A DNA stretch of 64,000 nucleotides from Halichondria panicea (lineage: Eukaryota > Porifera > Demospongiae > Suberitida > Halichondriidae), in contig NC_087377.1 in NCBI RefSeq assembly GCF_963675165.1, positions 11,394,632 through 11,458,631 on the forward strand, written 5' to 3'. This document shows positions 11,394 to 23,027 of the stretch, one piece after another. Numbering within the stretch: position 1 is the stretch's first letter; the number at the start of each line of letters is the position of its first letter. A program made the translations under genes and the position numbers. Under the pieces are notes generated by a model. It searched no databases and had not been told where the DNA came from. It saw only the letters and a program-made list of their open reading frames with translations.

Positions 11394-13258
11394 CTAATGC
11401 TTGGCGTAGTGTTTAGGAGGCCGTGGTGGTAACGGGGACTCGTCCTTAGGGACTGGTTTGGGGGGGCGGACTGGAGTCATCTCACTGTGAGGGGGAGATA
11501 GATAAAGGATTGTTAATGCATGTACGTATCCATTGTGTGTAGAATTAAGAGTGTTTAGAACATAACATGTATAGCACGAATTGTGTAATGCAATTGGTCA
11601 TTAAAGACTATACGTTATAATTATAGAGAAAGAGAGCGAGAGAGATCAAAAATAACGGTCCTGTCATTGTCTGAGCCATAAGCTTGAGCATGACTAGCGC
11701 TAGACAAACGTCTACACAGATGGAGAGTACGTTCAATATAGACTTACGCTTTAGGAGGACGTGACGGAGGCAGCGTCTTTGACTGTCCTGGACTGTCGTC
11801 CGTCATGGTGGGTGATCGAGAGGGGAGGGGAGGGGGAGGGGCTCGGTCGTACTTGTACACGGTACTTGGTACAGCCTTCATGTTCAATTCTACTGGGAGA
11901 CGACCTGTGAGTGTGAGTGTGTGTGTGTAGTATTGAGTCATTGTATTGTACATATTTTATACTGGTGGATTTGAGCACTCAAAAAAGCACAGAAGGAATA
12001 CTCTGGAGCCATTGTCAAGCTGTACACATTATGCATGACCGCATCTTCTCAGAGTGATAAGAGTGAACTGATTACACACATGTTAGTCCCTATTTAGTGA
12101 GCTGGGCCCCCCATTGTGTTCAGTATGTGAACCACATTGTCAGCCTATACACACACACACACAGTACACTGGGTGAGGTGACTACCTGAGCTTTAAGCGT
12201 GTGTCAGCATCTCCATGAACACACAGTGGACAGGTGTACACACTAATAACATGGTAATGTATACCATAACTACTTGGAGTTAACAGCTGTTAAACATACA
12301 AAGAGTCTCATTTTGGTAAACAGGGAAGCATGTTATATATACCACAGTTCTCAATGAATGGAGAGAAGAGCAAGAATGTGGCTTGTTGTAAAGTAAAGCA
12401 GTTGTTGTGTCTAGTAGTTGGGTAGTTAGGACACAACACAATACTGCCCACACAATCAAGGGAAGCCAGGTGTGGGCCCTTGGGGTAAGTGGATACGTGT
12501 GTACATACATGTACATGTACAAGTACATGATTATAATGATAATGACCTTTTGTGATGGCAGTTAGAGAGAGAAGGTAATTTGAGTACAAAATCGTGACTG
12601 TCAATTAGAAAGGCTATTAGGGTTGCTTAAACATCGGTATAGCAATAACAATAACATGTTTTTCCAACAACATACAGTCGATTGTGAGTATTAAACATGT
12701 ATACGGACACAATGACAGGCCACTATTACAGCAACACACATGAAACCACTACTCACCAGTATTATAGATATTCAGGAGTTCTTGCGACAGTTGCTCTTCC
12801 CCGATATTATGGAGATGACCAGCCAGCTCCCTCCAGGTTGGTCGCCCAGAACAGTTTCTCATCCACTGGTCGATCACCTCCGTTAGACATCCACTATGGT
12901 TGATTCCACATGAATCCTCGATCTAAAATGAGATATTTGAGTGAGTTACACCAACAATAGATTGGCACTTCTATTTGTACGATTAAGGTGTGACCAGACA
13001 ATGGGTTAATTATAGACTTTTAAGAGAGTTATTGTTATCAACTTTCATCATTAAAAAAAAACATTCCTTCACACCACGTACAGAACAATGATTGACCCTT
13101 GATAGATTTAAGATTAGTAAGTACCTGCTCAATCATTGTCTCTGGCAGCCTCACAGTCTCAGCCAGCTCCCTCCATTTGTGTTCCATTGACCTGATCTGG
13201 ACCAAGGCCTGGTCAATGTCCAGGAGCTTGTCCACATCAGGCAGGGCTGGGGCTGAGG

Positions 13259-13293
<35 letters not shown>

Positions 13294-14289
13294 AGTGTGA
13301 CCTCGCTAATGCAAAGAGGCCACCTAAAACATATTTCAGTAGGCTATGCTTCAGGGCAGCACTATAGTTAGGTCACCTGTCACTGGAGGAAGCAATGAAT
13401 GCTATACACTTTCTAACACTCAAGCCATTGAGGGGAGTCTATAGCAGCTATATCTTGCTGCCCAACTCATGATCAGTGTGTGAATCCACATAACAAGGTT
13501 AGCTCTCAATCACCCACTGCCTTAAAAGGTAAGGGTAAAACCAGAAGCTGAAAACTTGACAGCTTATCAAAGAACCACCACTGGTTCCTAATCAGCTAGT
13601 CAGGTGATGGGATTCTGCCATTTCGGCAGATTAAGAAGAAGTGTGCTGTAATGTTGTCTGTTCCTGTTAGGATGCTTCTATCTTGTCTTTCCAAGTGTTG
13701 TTTTGCCTGTCTACCAGGAACAGACAACAACACTATAATTATACAGCTTAATCATACGGAATGGGAAAAAATGGAGATCTCGCTAGATATCTCTAACTAC
13801 CAGGAACGGACGCACTATGATACATTCTGGTACACCTATCAAAATCATTGACAATGACTCAAAGCTTAATCCCACAAACAGACTCACCTGTTGGGCTGGT
13901 GGGGAGGGTGGCTGCTTTGGCCTGTTTCCGGCTGGTGGCAGCAACATCCACAGTGGCGTAGGTCACCTGGTGCTGGTCCACTGTGGCAGTCGTATTTTTG
14001 CCTTTCTTGTGGGGCTGGCTGGAGCTAAGGGCAGCATAGACCACTGGCTCCACTGTAGCCTGAGGTGTCGGGAAACAAACAGAGTTAAGATTATCTTTCA
14101 GTTACAGATCTGTACAATGAGAAGCAGGATATTGCGGTAAGGCATTGTATTGGTGTACATGCACCACAGGACACATCTACACAAACAAACAGTTTCTTTA
14201 TGAACCAAAGATGATTTGTTTAACTTTAAATTAGTAGTTATAATGCCAACCAAAACAGACACCCAATAGTCACAATACTCTCACTAATG

Positions 14290-14336
<47 letters not shown>

Positions 14337-16873
14337 CACATTGCCGAGCTGGCCATAGCCGGGTAGTCTCTGAGTCTGCAGGAAAATAGAGTGCAATGAA
14401 CAATTGTGTCTAGATGAAATTACCTGTCCAGTGTTCATTGTACTGTAGCCTTCAGAGTTGATTCCTATTTTCTGTAAGGAGGAAAAATCAAAAATCAATG
14501 CTTTGTTCAATAGCTCTAGGTAGTGTTACGTACATTGTCTGAGTTGAGGACCACCTCATCGTAAGTTAGTGCCCCAGCATCCTGTATATGAATAATTATA
14601 TAGAAAGTAAGTGCACTGCACATTTTTTCAAGAGTTCATATGCCATTTTTGCTGAATGTGAGGTATACTAGTAGTGTAAACTGACTGAGCACTTCTCACC
14701 GGACTACGATTGACTCTGCTGTAACCCTCAGAGTCAGGAGGAGGAGGTTGAGCCTGGGGAGAGAGAAAGCGAACAAGAGAGTGGGGGTGGTGAGAGAGAG
14801 AGAGAGAGAGAGAGATTATTATAGGCTCTAAGTCTTACCTTCATGATGTACAGCAAAAAAATGATCAACTCACTTTCTTTGATTCTTTCCTTGGGCCGTC
14901 ATGCCTCAGCTCACTGTAGTCTCCCTGAGCAGTGACACATAGATACACACTACACACAGAGTTTACGGTCTTACCTGAAGTCCTGACATCTCTACCACAT
15001 CTTCTCTGAACTCGTCTGATTTCTGTCTCTTCAGTAAGAACAGGGCAATCACCACGATGCCTATGAGACACACCACCACCAGTATTCCACCAACAACACC
15101 ACCTACTATAGGTCCAATGTCAGTACCTGGGGGTGATGTATGGATAGAGCAGTGTAAAACTAAAAGTTTATATAAGTCACCTTCGGTTGGTGACATACAC
15201 ATTATTTCTTCAGGTGCAGTGCTCCAGACTCCAGCATTAGTGCAAGTGATGGTGTTGGGTCCAGTCAGTGAGAGTCCATTGTCACACTGGTAAGTCAGCA
15301 CTGTTCCCTCCAACACTGTCTCGTTCAACAGCTCATAGTCCACTATAGTACCGTTGAATGGTATGACAGGCACAGTGCAGTTGACTGTGAATGGCAGATA
15401 CATAATACCAATTTAAAAACACATTAATATCTTACCTGGGCTCTCCCTGCACACCAAGCTCCCAGGATTCTCCACCCACTCTCCCCTACCCCCCACATCA
15501 GTGCATGTACTGGTCCTCACATCAAGGGGGAACAGTCCATCTTCACAGCGATAGGTGACCTCTGAACCCAGTGAGAAGGGTGGTGTCCCACCATTGACGT
15601 CCACACTGCCATTGGATGGTGCAGCAGGAGAGCCACAGGTGAGATCTGAGAGGAGGGGACTATAGCATACAATGCAGCCATGACAACTTACCTGAGAGAC
15701 ACATGTAAGTGGTGGGGTCAGGTGACCATCGTCCATCACTCTCACAGGTTGAAAGTACCATCTGTCTATTGCAAGTGAAGCTTAGTGTTGATCCTATTAG
15801 TACAGGCAGTGGTGGACGACCATTGATGGTCACTCGATCCGCAGGTGGTGGATTAGAGGGGCAGGTAACTGCATTGGAGAAACATAATATAAGGTGTAGG
15901 TTACTAATCCATAGAATGCATTCCTGCTATTGGTCACTTCTACTAACCAATAGCAGGAATCACCACCATTACAGCACTGCTATTGCCAGCACAGTTGACA
16001 GTTTTGATGGTCACAGTGTAGTGAGTGTCGTAGGAGATGGTTATCTGTGCCAAGGTGGTCTCCACGGTGACTGGTGACTCGGAGAGAGGTGTTGGGGAGA
16101 TGGTGAGGGCATAGCTGACAGACACACCGCCAGTAGAGGAGGGGGAGTCCCAGTCCAGAGTGATAATGGAAGAGAGAGTTTGATTTTGAATGGAGGAAAT
16201 TATTGGGTTGAGTGGAGAAGTTGGGGCACCTGCAAATTCATGATTAGCTGCATGGAGAATTTAAAAACTCACCAGCAACTGTGACAGTCTGTTGTGACTC
16301 TATTGCAACACCATTATTAATAGTAGCAACACAGGTGACATTGCTACCATCCAGTACAGACACTTCACTGAGGTTGATGAGAGTGGACGTCAGATTTCCA
16401 TCATCATTGCTCACAAAAACAGCCTCAAACATGATCACTCCAGATCCAAATGTGTCCCTTCGACCAACTTGTGAGAATATATTGAATGGATTAATTTGTA
16501 CTTCTGACATCAACATAGACTCTGCTGGAGGATCTACTCTCCATTGCAATGCAACACCACCAGGTACGAAGCATGTGAACAAAACTGTCTCTCCAGGACA
16601 CGCCACACTCGTGTTATACATCAGATCCAAAGTGGCCTCTGTTTTGGAAACAAAATGACAGAAGTATCTAATAGGGCAATAATATGGTACAGTTACATGT
16701 ACTTGAATACTGAATACACATGATACATCTGCTATCAGCCTATCTACCTTAAAACAGTTACATAGCTACGTACCGGTACCCAGGCTAGATCTAGTCTAGG
16801 CACGAACTTTACCTGCAACAACAAAAGATGATAGGAGATAGAACAGGAGACATATCTGGACAAGAAGATCCAT
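11394..16873 (-). CDS. Gene A: Ig-Fn3-CCP3 receptor with seven tyrosine motifs, death domain and proline-rich tail
   Basis: Single-pass receptor, 803 residues. Exons in order: 16873-16813, 16638-16273, 16229-15948, 15868-15692, 15645-15436, 15384-15181, 15126-14975, 14924-14874, 14753-14700, 14581-14534, 14471-14424, 14375-14337, 14059-13888, 13258-13125, 12922-12757, 11904-11748, 11484-11394. All have AG acceptors and GT donors, and every junction keeps phase. Residues 1-20 are a signal peptide, 21-142 Ig, 143-236 Fn3, then three CCP domains to 433, helix about 440-465. Cytoplasmic tyrosines are Y487 (YSEL), Y512 (YSRV), Y526 (LTYDEV), Y544 (YSTM), Y558 (YGQL), Y572 (VVYAAL) and Y598 (VTYATV). 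Residues 622-721 match a death domain (HKWRELAETVRLP, then GRPTWRELAGHL). The tail has SH3-ligand-like PPLPSR and PPRPPK. Predicted role, by inference: extracellular recognition coupled to phosphotyrosine and death-fold signalling. Ectodomain junctions are all phase 1. Confidence 0.87.
13261..13291. repeat. (TG)n microsatellite abutting a death-domain exon
   Basis: On the minus strand this is a CA run that ends directly in the AG acceptor of the exon starting at 13258, so it occupies the place of the polypyrimidine tract. Confidence 0.85.
14297..14333. repeat. (CA)n microsatellite next to a tyrosine-motif exon
   Basis: The dinucleotide run begins a few bases past the GTGAGT donor of the 39-nt exon at 14375-14337 (TG-rich on the transcribed strand). 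A GA run at about 14795-14814 lies just upstream of the acceptor for the exon at 14753. Confidence 0.85.
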
Positions 16874-19346
16874 CGCTACTGCATGAAAACAAATCCCAGC
16901 TAGCTAGACATAAACTGCACAGCCCCCTCATGCTCATCCGTGACAACAAGGCCACGCCTCCGGGGCAATTTACTGTAAGTCGGAACCTGGTTTGGGATTT
17001 CAGATTACCTTCATTTTTGTCATGCCGTGCCACTAAGCGTCTTTATATCCACGGTTCATTGAATTCGCCCGAAAATCATGGCTCTTTTCTTCGTCTTTTT
17101 TGTAAGTCAGCAATAATAATAATGTAGATGTATAATAAAATTATTATTGAATTAGATCTAGTTATGCTGTGTGAATGGTCAATGACTGTACTTGTGCATA
17201 TCTCCTATCCGTCTATTCTTGAAGTATGTACTCATAGTAAATGCTATCATTCTGTTGCTCTGTTAATTCTCAGACTGCTGTGATTGCCCACATGCTAGCA
17301 AGCAGTAACGGTAAGAATCCAGTGGTGTATAGGTACCGTATAAGCTCTTTTTAAGGCGCCCCTCTAAAGATGCGCCATAAAGCCTCCAAAGTAATTTTTG
17401 AAACTCTAAATGGAGCTCCACCACGTGTGAGTATGGCTGCGCGTTGGTAAATAGAGGTAAAATGAGCAAACAGATCACAGAATTCTTCCTTCCACATCTG
17501 GGCAGCCCTCAAGCCAAAAGTAACCACAGTACCTCTTTAACGTGTACAACCTAGCCTGTTGGAAGACCAAGAAAACTGCTGCAGGTGCCTGGCCCTGTGG
17601 CATCAAGCTAGCTGTTCTGAACTTCATGGAGTAACCAGGTAAGATAAGGGGGTGCTCCAGCACCTATGCTTCCTACGCTCCTGACATGCACAGTCCATTT
17701 GCAAAGCTATTTTTTACCTCCAATTAGAAGGCGCACCTCTAAAGACACGCCATCCAGTCTCGAAACTAATTTTTCAACCTCCTAATAGAGCCACCTTTAC
17801 CAGCGTAATTATTTTAATGTGGCGCCTTAAAAAGAGCTTATACCGTAGATGTTTTTACAAAGAGGGGCGATGATACACGCTCACGTCATACACATAATAA
17901 AAGTCCATATTAATTTCTGCGGCTTTCCCCTAGGGAGATTTTAATCCAGTGCAGGTGTATTGTAGTATATTAAAGTAGTGCTCGTGCAACTACAGTGCAT
18001 CCAGCTTAGAGAGTAGATTACCACAAATTTGTGAGTAGCTGTACTTAAATGTAAATATCTTTCGATTGGAACATTTCTAAGAAATTGTACTGATACTATT
18101 GTGTAGGTGAATGATAGCCTCCTTTGCAGCCTCTCCTTTTTCTGTTCTTTGTCACAATAAGAGAAGGGAGGAACAAAGAAAGAAAGAAAAGGAGACGCGT
18201 GATCCCCATACTGACGTAGACACATTTTAACGAGCGTAGGCGAGAGAAAACCTCAATAACTGTCCTCCCACACAGTACTTGGAACGCATTTATTATCTAG
18301 TGTATAATTAATTTTATGAACAGTAACATGAGTAGAGTAGGCCTTCGTGAGACCTTTAGTCAGTAGAGAAAGTATGAAAGACTAGAGTAGACTATACTGC
18401 TGTAGATCTAGTCAAGTGGGTCTGCTGAACTCAGGAAAAAAACTGAGCTAAATTTAGATGTAGATCTAGATCTTTAGTCTTCAGTCTTTACTAGGTAAGC
18501 CCTCGTCTACGATGTCTCCACACTTGATTCTGGCTTACTATCCATGATGCTTTTATGTTAGAGTTTGCAATGCGTAGGCATGCTGTAGCGTTTTGCTCTG
18601 TCAGGCTCCGCCCAGCTAATGATTGCCCACGCTCATTTTCACTTGTCTATACCACTTGTCCACTGTCACGCGACTTAGCAAGGCAGGCTCTCCTTTTTCT
18701 TTGTCTTTTCCTTCTTTCTTTCTTTGTTCCTCCAATTTGTCCCGTATTTTATCTTATTGAACTATTGTGACAAAGAACAGAAAAAGGAGAGGAGGCTAGG
18801 TGAATGACCAAACATACTCAAAATGTTTCCATGAAACATACGGTGGTGGGTTTGTGGTGATTAATAGAACAACAGCAAATTGTTATAGTGGGTAATCGGT
18901 TAGAGTAATAAAACAGCAATCTTGTACAGCTAAGGTCCTAGTCGTCTTCATCACATAATTGTTCAATGATTTAGATATCCTGACCATCCCTTTATGGGTC
19001 TTACATATGTTCACAGTGTTTATAATTCATGATTTACTTGTTTTTAGGTACACTTTTGGTTAGAGTAATAACTTCTAATAGCTTAGCTTTCAAATTGTAG
19101 TAAGTTTACAGATAAATGGGCTACATTTTGATACCAAGAACATCCTATATGCTTATTCCATTGCGGAGATAACACTGAAAAGCTACAGAATTTCTACTGT
19201 TTGATGACATCAGCAGCTACAAACCAATGACGCTTTAATCAACCGCAAGCTTAATTAAGAGTGGGCGTACAGTTATTGTATGCCCACTTACGTGGTTAAT
19301 TAGAGTGTCATCGATTTGTGGTTAGCAGCTTGTGATGTCATCAAAA
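15181..19346. repeat. Inverted segmental duplication, arm 1
   Basis: Reading this segment in reverse complement gives the segment 36609-43120 (arm 2), apart from a transposon insertion at 38883-40946. Matched blocks include exons 1-6 of genes A and B, the MITE at 17334-17847 (38204-38717), the repeats near 18100-18780 (37150-37900) and the first part of the fold-back element (36609-37120). Similarity is very high through exons 1-4 and lower in exons 5-6. The break at the 19346/36609 side is sharp. Confidence 0.85.
17334..17847. repeat. MITE with CGTATAAGCTCTTTTTAAGG ends
   Basis: Inverted ends (CCGTATAAGCTCTTTTTAAG on the left, the complement on the right with one mismatch) with flanking TA enclose about 510 bp. 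The interior carries repeated GCGCC-TCTAAAGA-GCGCC-type motifs. The inverted duplicate at 38204-38717 is nearly identical. Short open frames inside have no recognisable domain. Confidence 0.75.
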
Positions 19347-19511
19347 CAGTAGAGAATATGTAGTTTTTCAGTGGTATCTCAAAAGCATAGAGGATTTTCT
19401 TGGTATCAAAATGTAGTCCATTTATTTGTAAACTTACCAGAGAACTTTTAAAGCTAAGCTATACAATTTTCACTCTAACCGTAAGTGTACCTAAAAACCG
19501 GTAAATCATGA

Positions 19512-20095
19512 AAGCACCGCAGGTGCTGATGCCTCGGTGGAGATGCCAAAGCTACATAACATAAAGCTACTAAAAGCTTTTATACACTCATTAGCCTCGA
19601 TCCCAGGCTGCACTTCACTCAGGGAAAGGCCGGTGTAGGAGGCTATACACTCATATCTGCACTCATATGATTAACATTTTTGCATGCAAACTCGAAGAGT
19701 GGGATTGTTGTTAAAACGATCGATGCCAAAAGTTCAAGTCTAAAATTAATGGCTGCACCAGCAGAGCCTTACAGCTCTCTTCTCACTCTTGCAGCTACCA
19801 ATAGCTAGCGTTCTAGTGCAGAGCTAACTATTAAGTAGAGTAGCAACACTCGGTAAACAAGTTTGGCTACGTGCTCTTCTGAAAAGGCTGCAATGGCATT
19901 CCAAGTAGGCATAACTCGAGAACAAAGTATTATTTTGCAAATCCACGAATTAAAATCCAAGTAAACATAACTAGAAGCCTATAGAAACTCTTACTTGCAC
20001 TTGATTCATCCTTGAGCAGCTGTAGCAGTCTACACACACACACGCACACTAACACACTACCGTATACCTCACTTGCGCATGCGCACCGAGGCATA
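19512..20095. repeat. High-copy dispersed repeat inserted in the fold-back element
   Basis: It interrupts the palindrome's right arm between ATGA (19508-19511) and ATGA (20096-20099), a likely target duplication. One end reads CCTCGGTGCGCATGCGCAAG on the opposite strand. Fragments of the same sequence occur near 3404-3440 and 59600-59750. I recall this repeat as abundant in Amphimedon queenslandica, which supports the organism call. Type unknown; no coding capacity was recognised. Confidence 0.65.
19592..19645. repeat. 54-bp TAG...CTA mini-element with perfect 9-bp duplication
   Basis: The element starts TAGCCTCGATCCCAGGC and ends GGAGGCTA. TACACTCAT stands directly on both sides (19583-19591 and 19646-19654), an exact 9-bp target duplication. 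The left end matches the ends of the 5.6-kb element at 44087-49647 at most positions (TAGCCTCGA, CCAGGC). Confidence 0.85.
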
Positions 20096-20318
20096 ATGAA
20101 TTATAGACACTGTGAACATAATTATGTAAGCCCATAAAGGATGGTCAGGATATCGAACAATTATGTGATAAAGTCTAGGACCTTAGCTGTACAAGATTAC
20201 TGTTTTATTACTCTAACTGATTACCCACTATAACAATTTGCTATTGTTCTATTAATCACCACAAACCCACCACCTTATGTTTCCATGGAAACGTTTTTGG
20301 GTATATTGTAGCTTGGTC

Positions 20319-20566
20319 CAGAGGAGGTTGGACACGCGTCATAATGTTTTACGGAGGAAATGTGTGTGCATGGAGAGATATTGTTAAACTACTACGACTC
20401 ATTAACTAACAGGAGATATAATACAAGAGAGATAGACAAGCAAGAATGGGTAAAATGCTGACTCAGCAGGATCGAAAAGGATCGATTTTAAGCGTATTCA
20501 TGAGATTATTGATGACTATTAATGACTAACCGATGACTACGGATGACGCGTGTCCAGCCTCCTCTG
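20319..20566. repeat. MITE with 24-bp inverted ends and 9-bp duplication
   Basis: Ends CAGAGGAGGTTGGACACGCG and its complement (one mismatch) enclose 248 bp. AGCTTGGTC flanks both sides exactly (20310-20318, 20567-20575). A 9-bp duplication is typical of Mutator-like elements. No coding capacity. Confidence 0.85.
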
Positions 20567-20670
20567 AGCTTGGTCATTCACCTACACAATAGTATCAGCA
20601 CAAATGTTCCAATCGAAAGATATTTACATTTAAGTACAGCTACTCACATATTTTTGTTAATCTAAGCTGG

Positions 20671-22326
20671 ATGCACTGTTCTTATAAAACTCCAGGTCAA
20701 GTAGTCTCCCTAATGCCACCTCTTGAACAAGGTGACTTTTACTGTGATCAGGACAGAATAACCTGTATTGGAACTGGAGGAGTTATTTCATGGACAGCTC
20801 CACCATCAATCCCTGAAAACAATCCACGAGGTTTTAGTTCTTCTAGCAGTCTACAAACGCCTGTATCATTTGGTAATGTTGAAATAACATTGACTAACAT
20901 TGTGCCCGGTACTCCTCCTAATCTTACGTCGGTAATGACTCTGTCAAATATCTCTGAGGTAAACGTAACTTGTCAAACAGAAGTGTCTGGTTCTCTGCAA
21001 GCACTAAATTTAATTCGTTCAAGTGAGTTACCATAAATTATTGTGGTGTGTGTAATGCCGAGCTTTTAGTGCATTCCATTACAATTTGCAGTAACACCTT
21101 CAGCTGCTAGTAATCTTCAAGTTCTACATATAAGTTGCACGTCATTCAGAATTACTTGGACGGCTGCTACTGAAAACTATGATCTAATGCACTATGTTGC
21201 TCAAGTTTATGTTGATGACTCGGCAACGCAATATAATACCACGAACACCTCTATGGATTTGGACCTTCCACTATCTGGTGGAGAGAGAATCCGTGTAACT
21301 GTTGCTGTTGTGACCAGATGTGGTCAAGTTAGTATGCCAATCAATTCCGATGTCATTGTCTTCGTTTATACAAGTGTCTGTGAAAGTAAGCTAATTATTA
21401 TTGTCATGCCAACTGCTTATCAATGCACTTTTTATTTTAAGATTTGTGTAGACCATGTGACAATAGAGGTTTAATTGCTTCTGTGATTATCGGTGGTGTT
21501 TCACTTCTGCTTCTTGTTGGTACTTGGACAAGTATTTTGGTTATTTTGGTAAGTGAACAGTTATTGACACACGTATTTCATTTTGTGTCCAATTTTATAA
21601 TGAATGATGTTGTTTTAGTGGCGGAAGTGGCAGTGCCGAAAAAAGAGTGTTCATCAATCTCAATCGGTTAGTTATTGTTCATTGTACATGTGATAGGTGT
21701 ATTTGATGTGTACCACCCGAGGGAGTACATATCAGGGTGTCATACAAGGGGAAAGGGGGCTTTAATTCCACCCCCCCCTAAAATTTGCATTCTTGTACTA
21801 GTTGTATGACGGAATGTCCATAGCTAACGGAGTATTAGACAGAGATACAGTACAGAGAGAAATAACAGTTGACCTTTTTTTTAGTTGGTTACTTTTCTTA
21901 TTTCCCCCCTCTACTTCATAATCCTGTATGACATCCTGCATATACAACTGCACAAGGGTTCAAATTCTATGATAAACACATTTACAACTGAGTAGTGTCA
22001 ACACTCTTGATCTTCACTGTGTGCTTTCGTATTGTGCCAACCATAACTATAACTAGTTAAGAACTACCACTCTTATAAAGGCAATGCAGCATTTTTAGGT
22101 GATGCTTTAATTAGGTTTCAATTTTATATTCCTGGAGGGTTTATGGATGTCATACCCTGATATACCTTTTTGCTGTAGGCATCTGGCACTGAGCTTAAAA
22201 CGACAGACTCACAATCGGTTAGTTAGTGTGTACATATGTCATATGCATTCAACCATTGATTACGATTTATATTGTATGCTTGACGGTGCGTACATAATAG
22301 TCCTCGTTTCTTAGGAACCAAAATGA
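20671..22326 (+). CDS. Ig-Fn3 single-pass receptor, 5' end lost
   Basis: Exons: to 21022 (Ig domain, with ITCIGTGGVISW around the first cysteine and VNVTCQTEVSG around the second), 21092-21385 (98 codons, Fn3-like), 21442-21548 (helix, IASVIIGGVSLLLLVG), 21619-21666 (basic WRKWQCRKK), 22179-22217, and 22315-22326 ending EPK then TGA. Junction phases agree throughout. The first exon has no signal peptide. The bases CTAAGCTGGATGCACTGT just before it belong to the duplicated block also present near 18000, so the true 5' end was probably cut off by that rearrangement. The tail is short, basic and has no tyrosine motif, unlike the other receptors here. It could be a non-signalling partner or a dead copy. 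The stop in the last exon could be bypassed by other splicing. Confidence 0.6.
21732..21948. repeat. MITE in an intron, related to 9509-9733
   Basis: Starts CAGGGTGTCATACAAGGGG and ends CTGTATGACATCCTG. It lies in the intron between the 21619-21666 and 22179-22217 exons of the Ig-Fn3 gene. Confidence 0.55.
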
Positions 22327-22653
22327 TGTGGGAAATGAACGATTGTTCCTTTAATGAAGTAAGTGCAGGAACCTTTAATCCATTTGTGAATGCATTGATT
22401 GTTGATGACATCTGCCTTTGAAGCTGAATTGTGTAATTGCCTTTTATAATTATAAATAACAATGTTGTACCTTCTCTCTTTTGTAGGCTTCAAGAAAGAA
22501 AAAAACTATTGTAGCGTTATGCCCAGCTAGGATTGCGAGAGTATAAGTAGCTACAGTAAACTACTCTCTTTCAGTTCAACATGTGTTTAAGATGCAAGAT
22601 CACAATACTGCGCATGCTCAGTAGACATAAGAGCATGCATAACAAAATACATA

Positions 22654-23027
22654 CAGTAGACTCGGCTCTCTGAAGTACGGCCACCTCGATATACCGGCCA
22701 TTTGGCTATATGTTTACTGCACAAAACTCACCCTGAAGTACGGCCACTCGCTATTCCGTTTACCGGCCAGTACAGTGCTGGCTGTCCTAAACAAGGTTTT
22801 CAATGTAATTTTGTAGGTATATTACGGCCGGATATGACGTTTTGGGTGTGGTTTAGCAAATAAATTGGTTAAAAATAAGTGAACATTATCTTCTAGACAA
22901 GAACCGCAAAAGTAGTCATTAGGTAAGGTCGTTTTTAAGCCGCGGCTATTTCCTGAGCTGAGGCCACCTAGCTGTTCGGGCCAAGCTGCATGGTCCCAAG
23001 GGTGACCGGATTAACGAGAGTCTACTG
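22654..23027. repeat. MITE with CAGTAGACTC ends, TA duplication
   Basis: Begins CAGTAGACTCGGCTCTCTGA and ends ACGAGAGTCTACTG, with TA on both sides. The interior repeats AAGTACGGCCAC and CTCGATATACCGGCC motifs. A palindromic relative is at 32326-33030. End sequence and TA duplication resemble pogo/Tigger-type elements (inference). Confidence 0.8.

Larger units (their letters stand above)
18810..20309. repeat. Large fold-back (palindromic) element
   Basis: The left arm (about 18810-19262) and right arm (about 19275-20309) are inverted copies around a centre near GAGTGGGCGTACAGTTATTG. Matching pairs include the GGTGGTGGGTTTGTGGTGAT block against ATCACCACAAACCCACCACC, the AGGTCCTAGTC block and the GGTATCAAAATGTAG block. 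The right arm is split by a 584-bp insertion at 19512-20095. Half of the element is repeated in arm 2 of the inverted duplication. No coding capacity was seen. Confidence 0.8.

Noticed and set aside
13099-13371. Plus-strand open frame containing a valine/cysteine run
   Set aside because: It is the antisense of the death-domain exon plus the TG microsatellite.
14424-14581. Canonical ITAM (two YxxL/I separated by 6-8 residues)
   Set aside because: Spacing between successive tyrosines is 14 or more residues and several motifs end in V or M, so only single Y-x-x-hydrophobic or ITIM-like motifs are supported.
16281-16658. 125-codon plus-strand frame opposite the Ig exon of gene A (and its twin at 41470-41793)
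   Set aside because: Exact antisense of the Ig exon, without domain features of its own.
17263-17663. Overlapping open frames repeated at 38388-38788
   Set aside because: They are contained in the TA-flanked MITE that is duplicated in the inverted arms, and they carry no domain.
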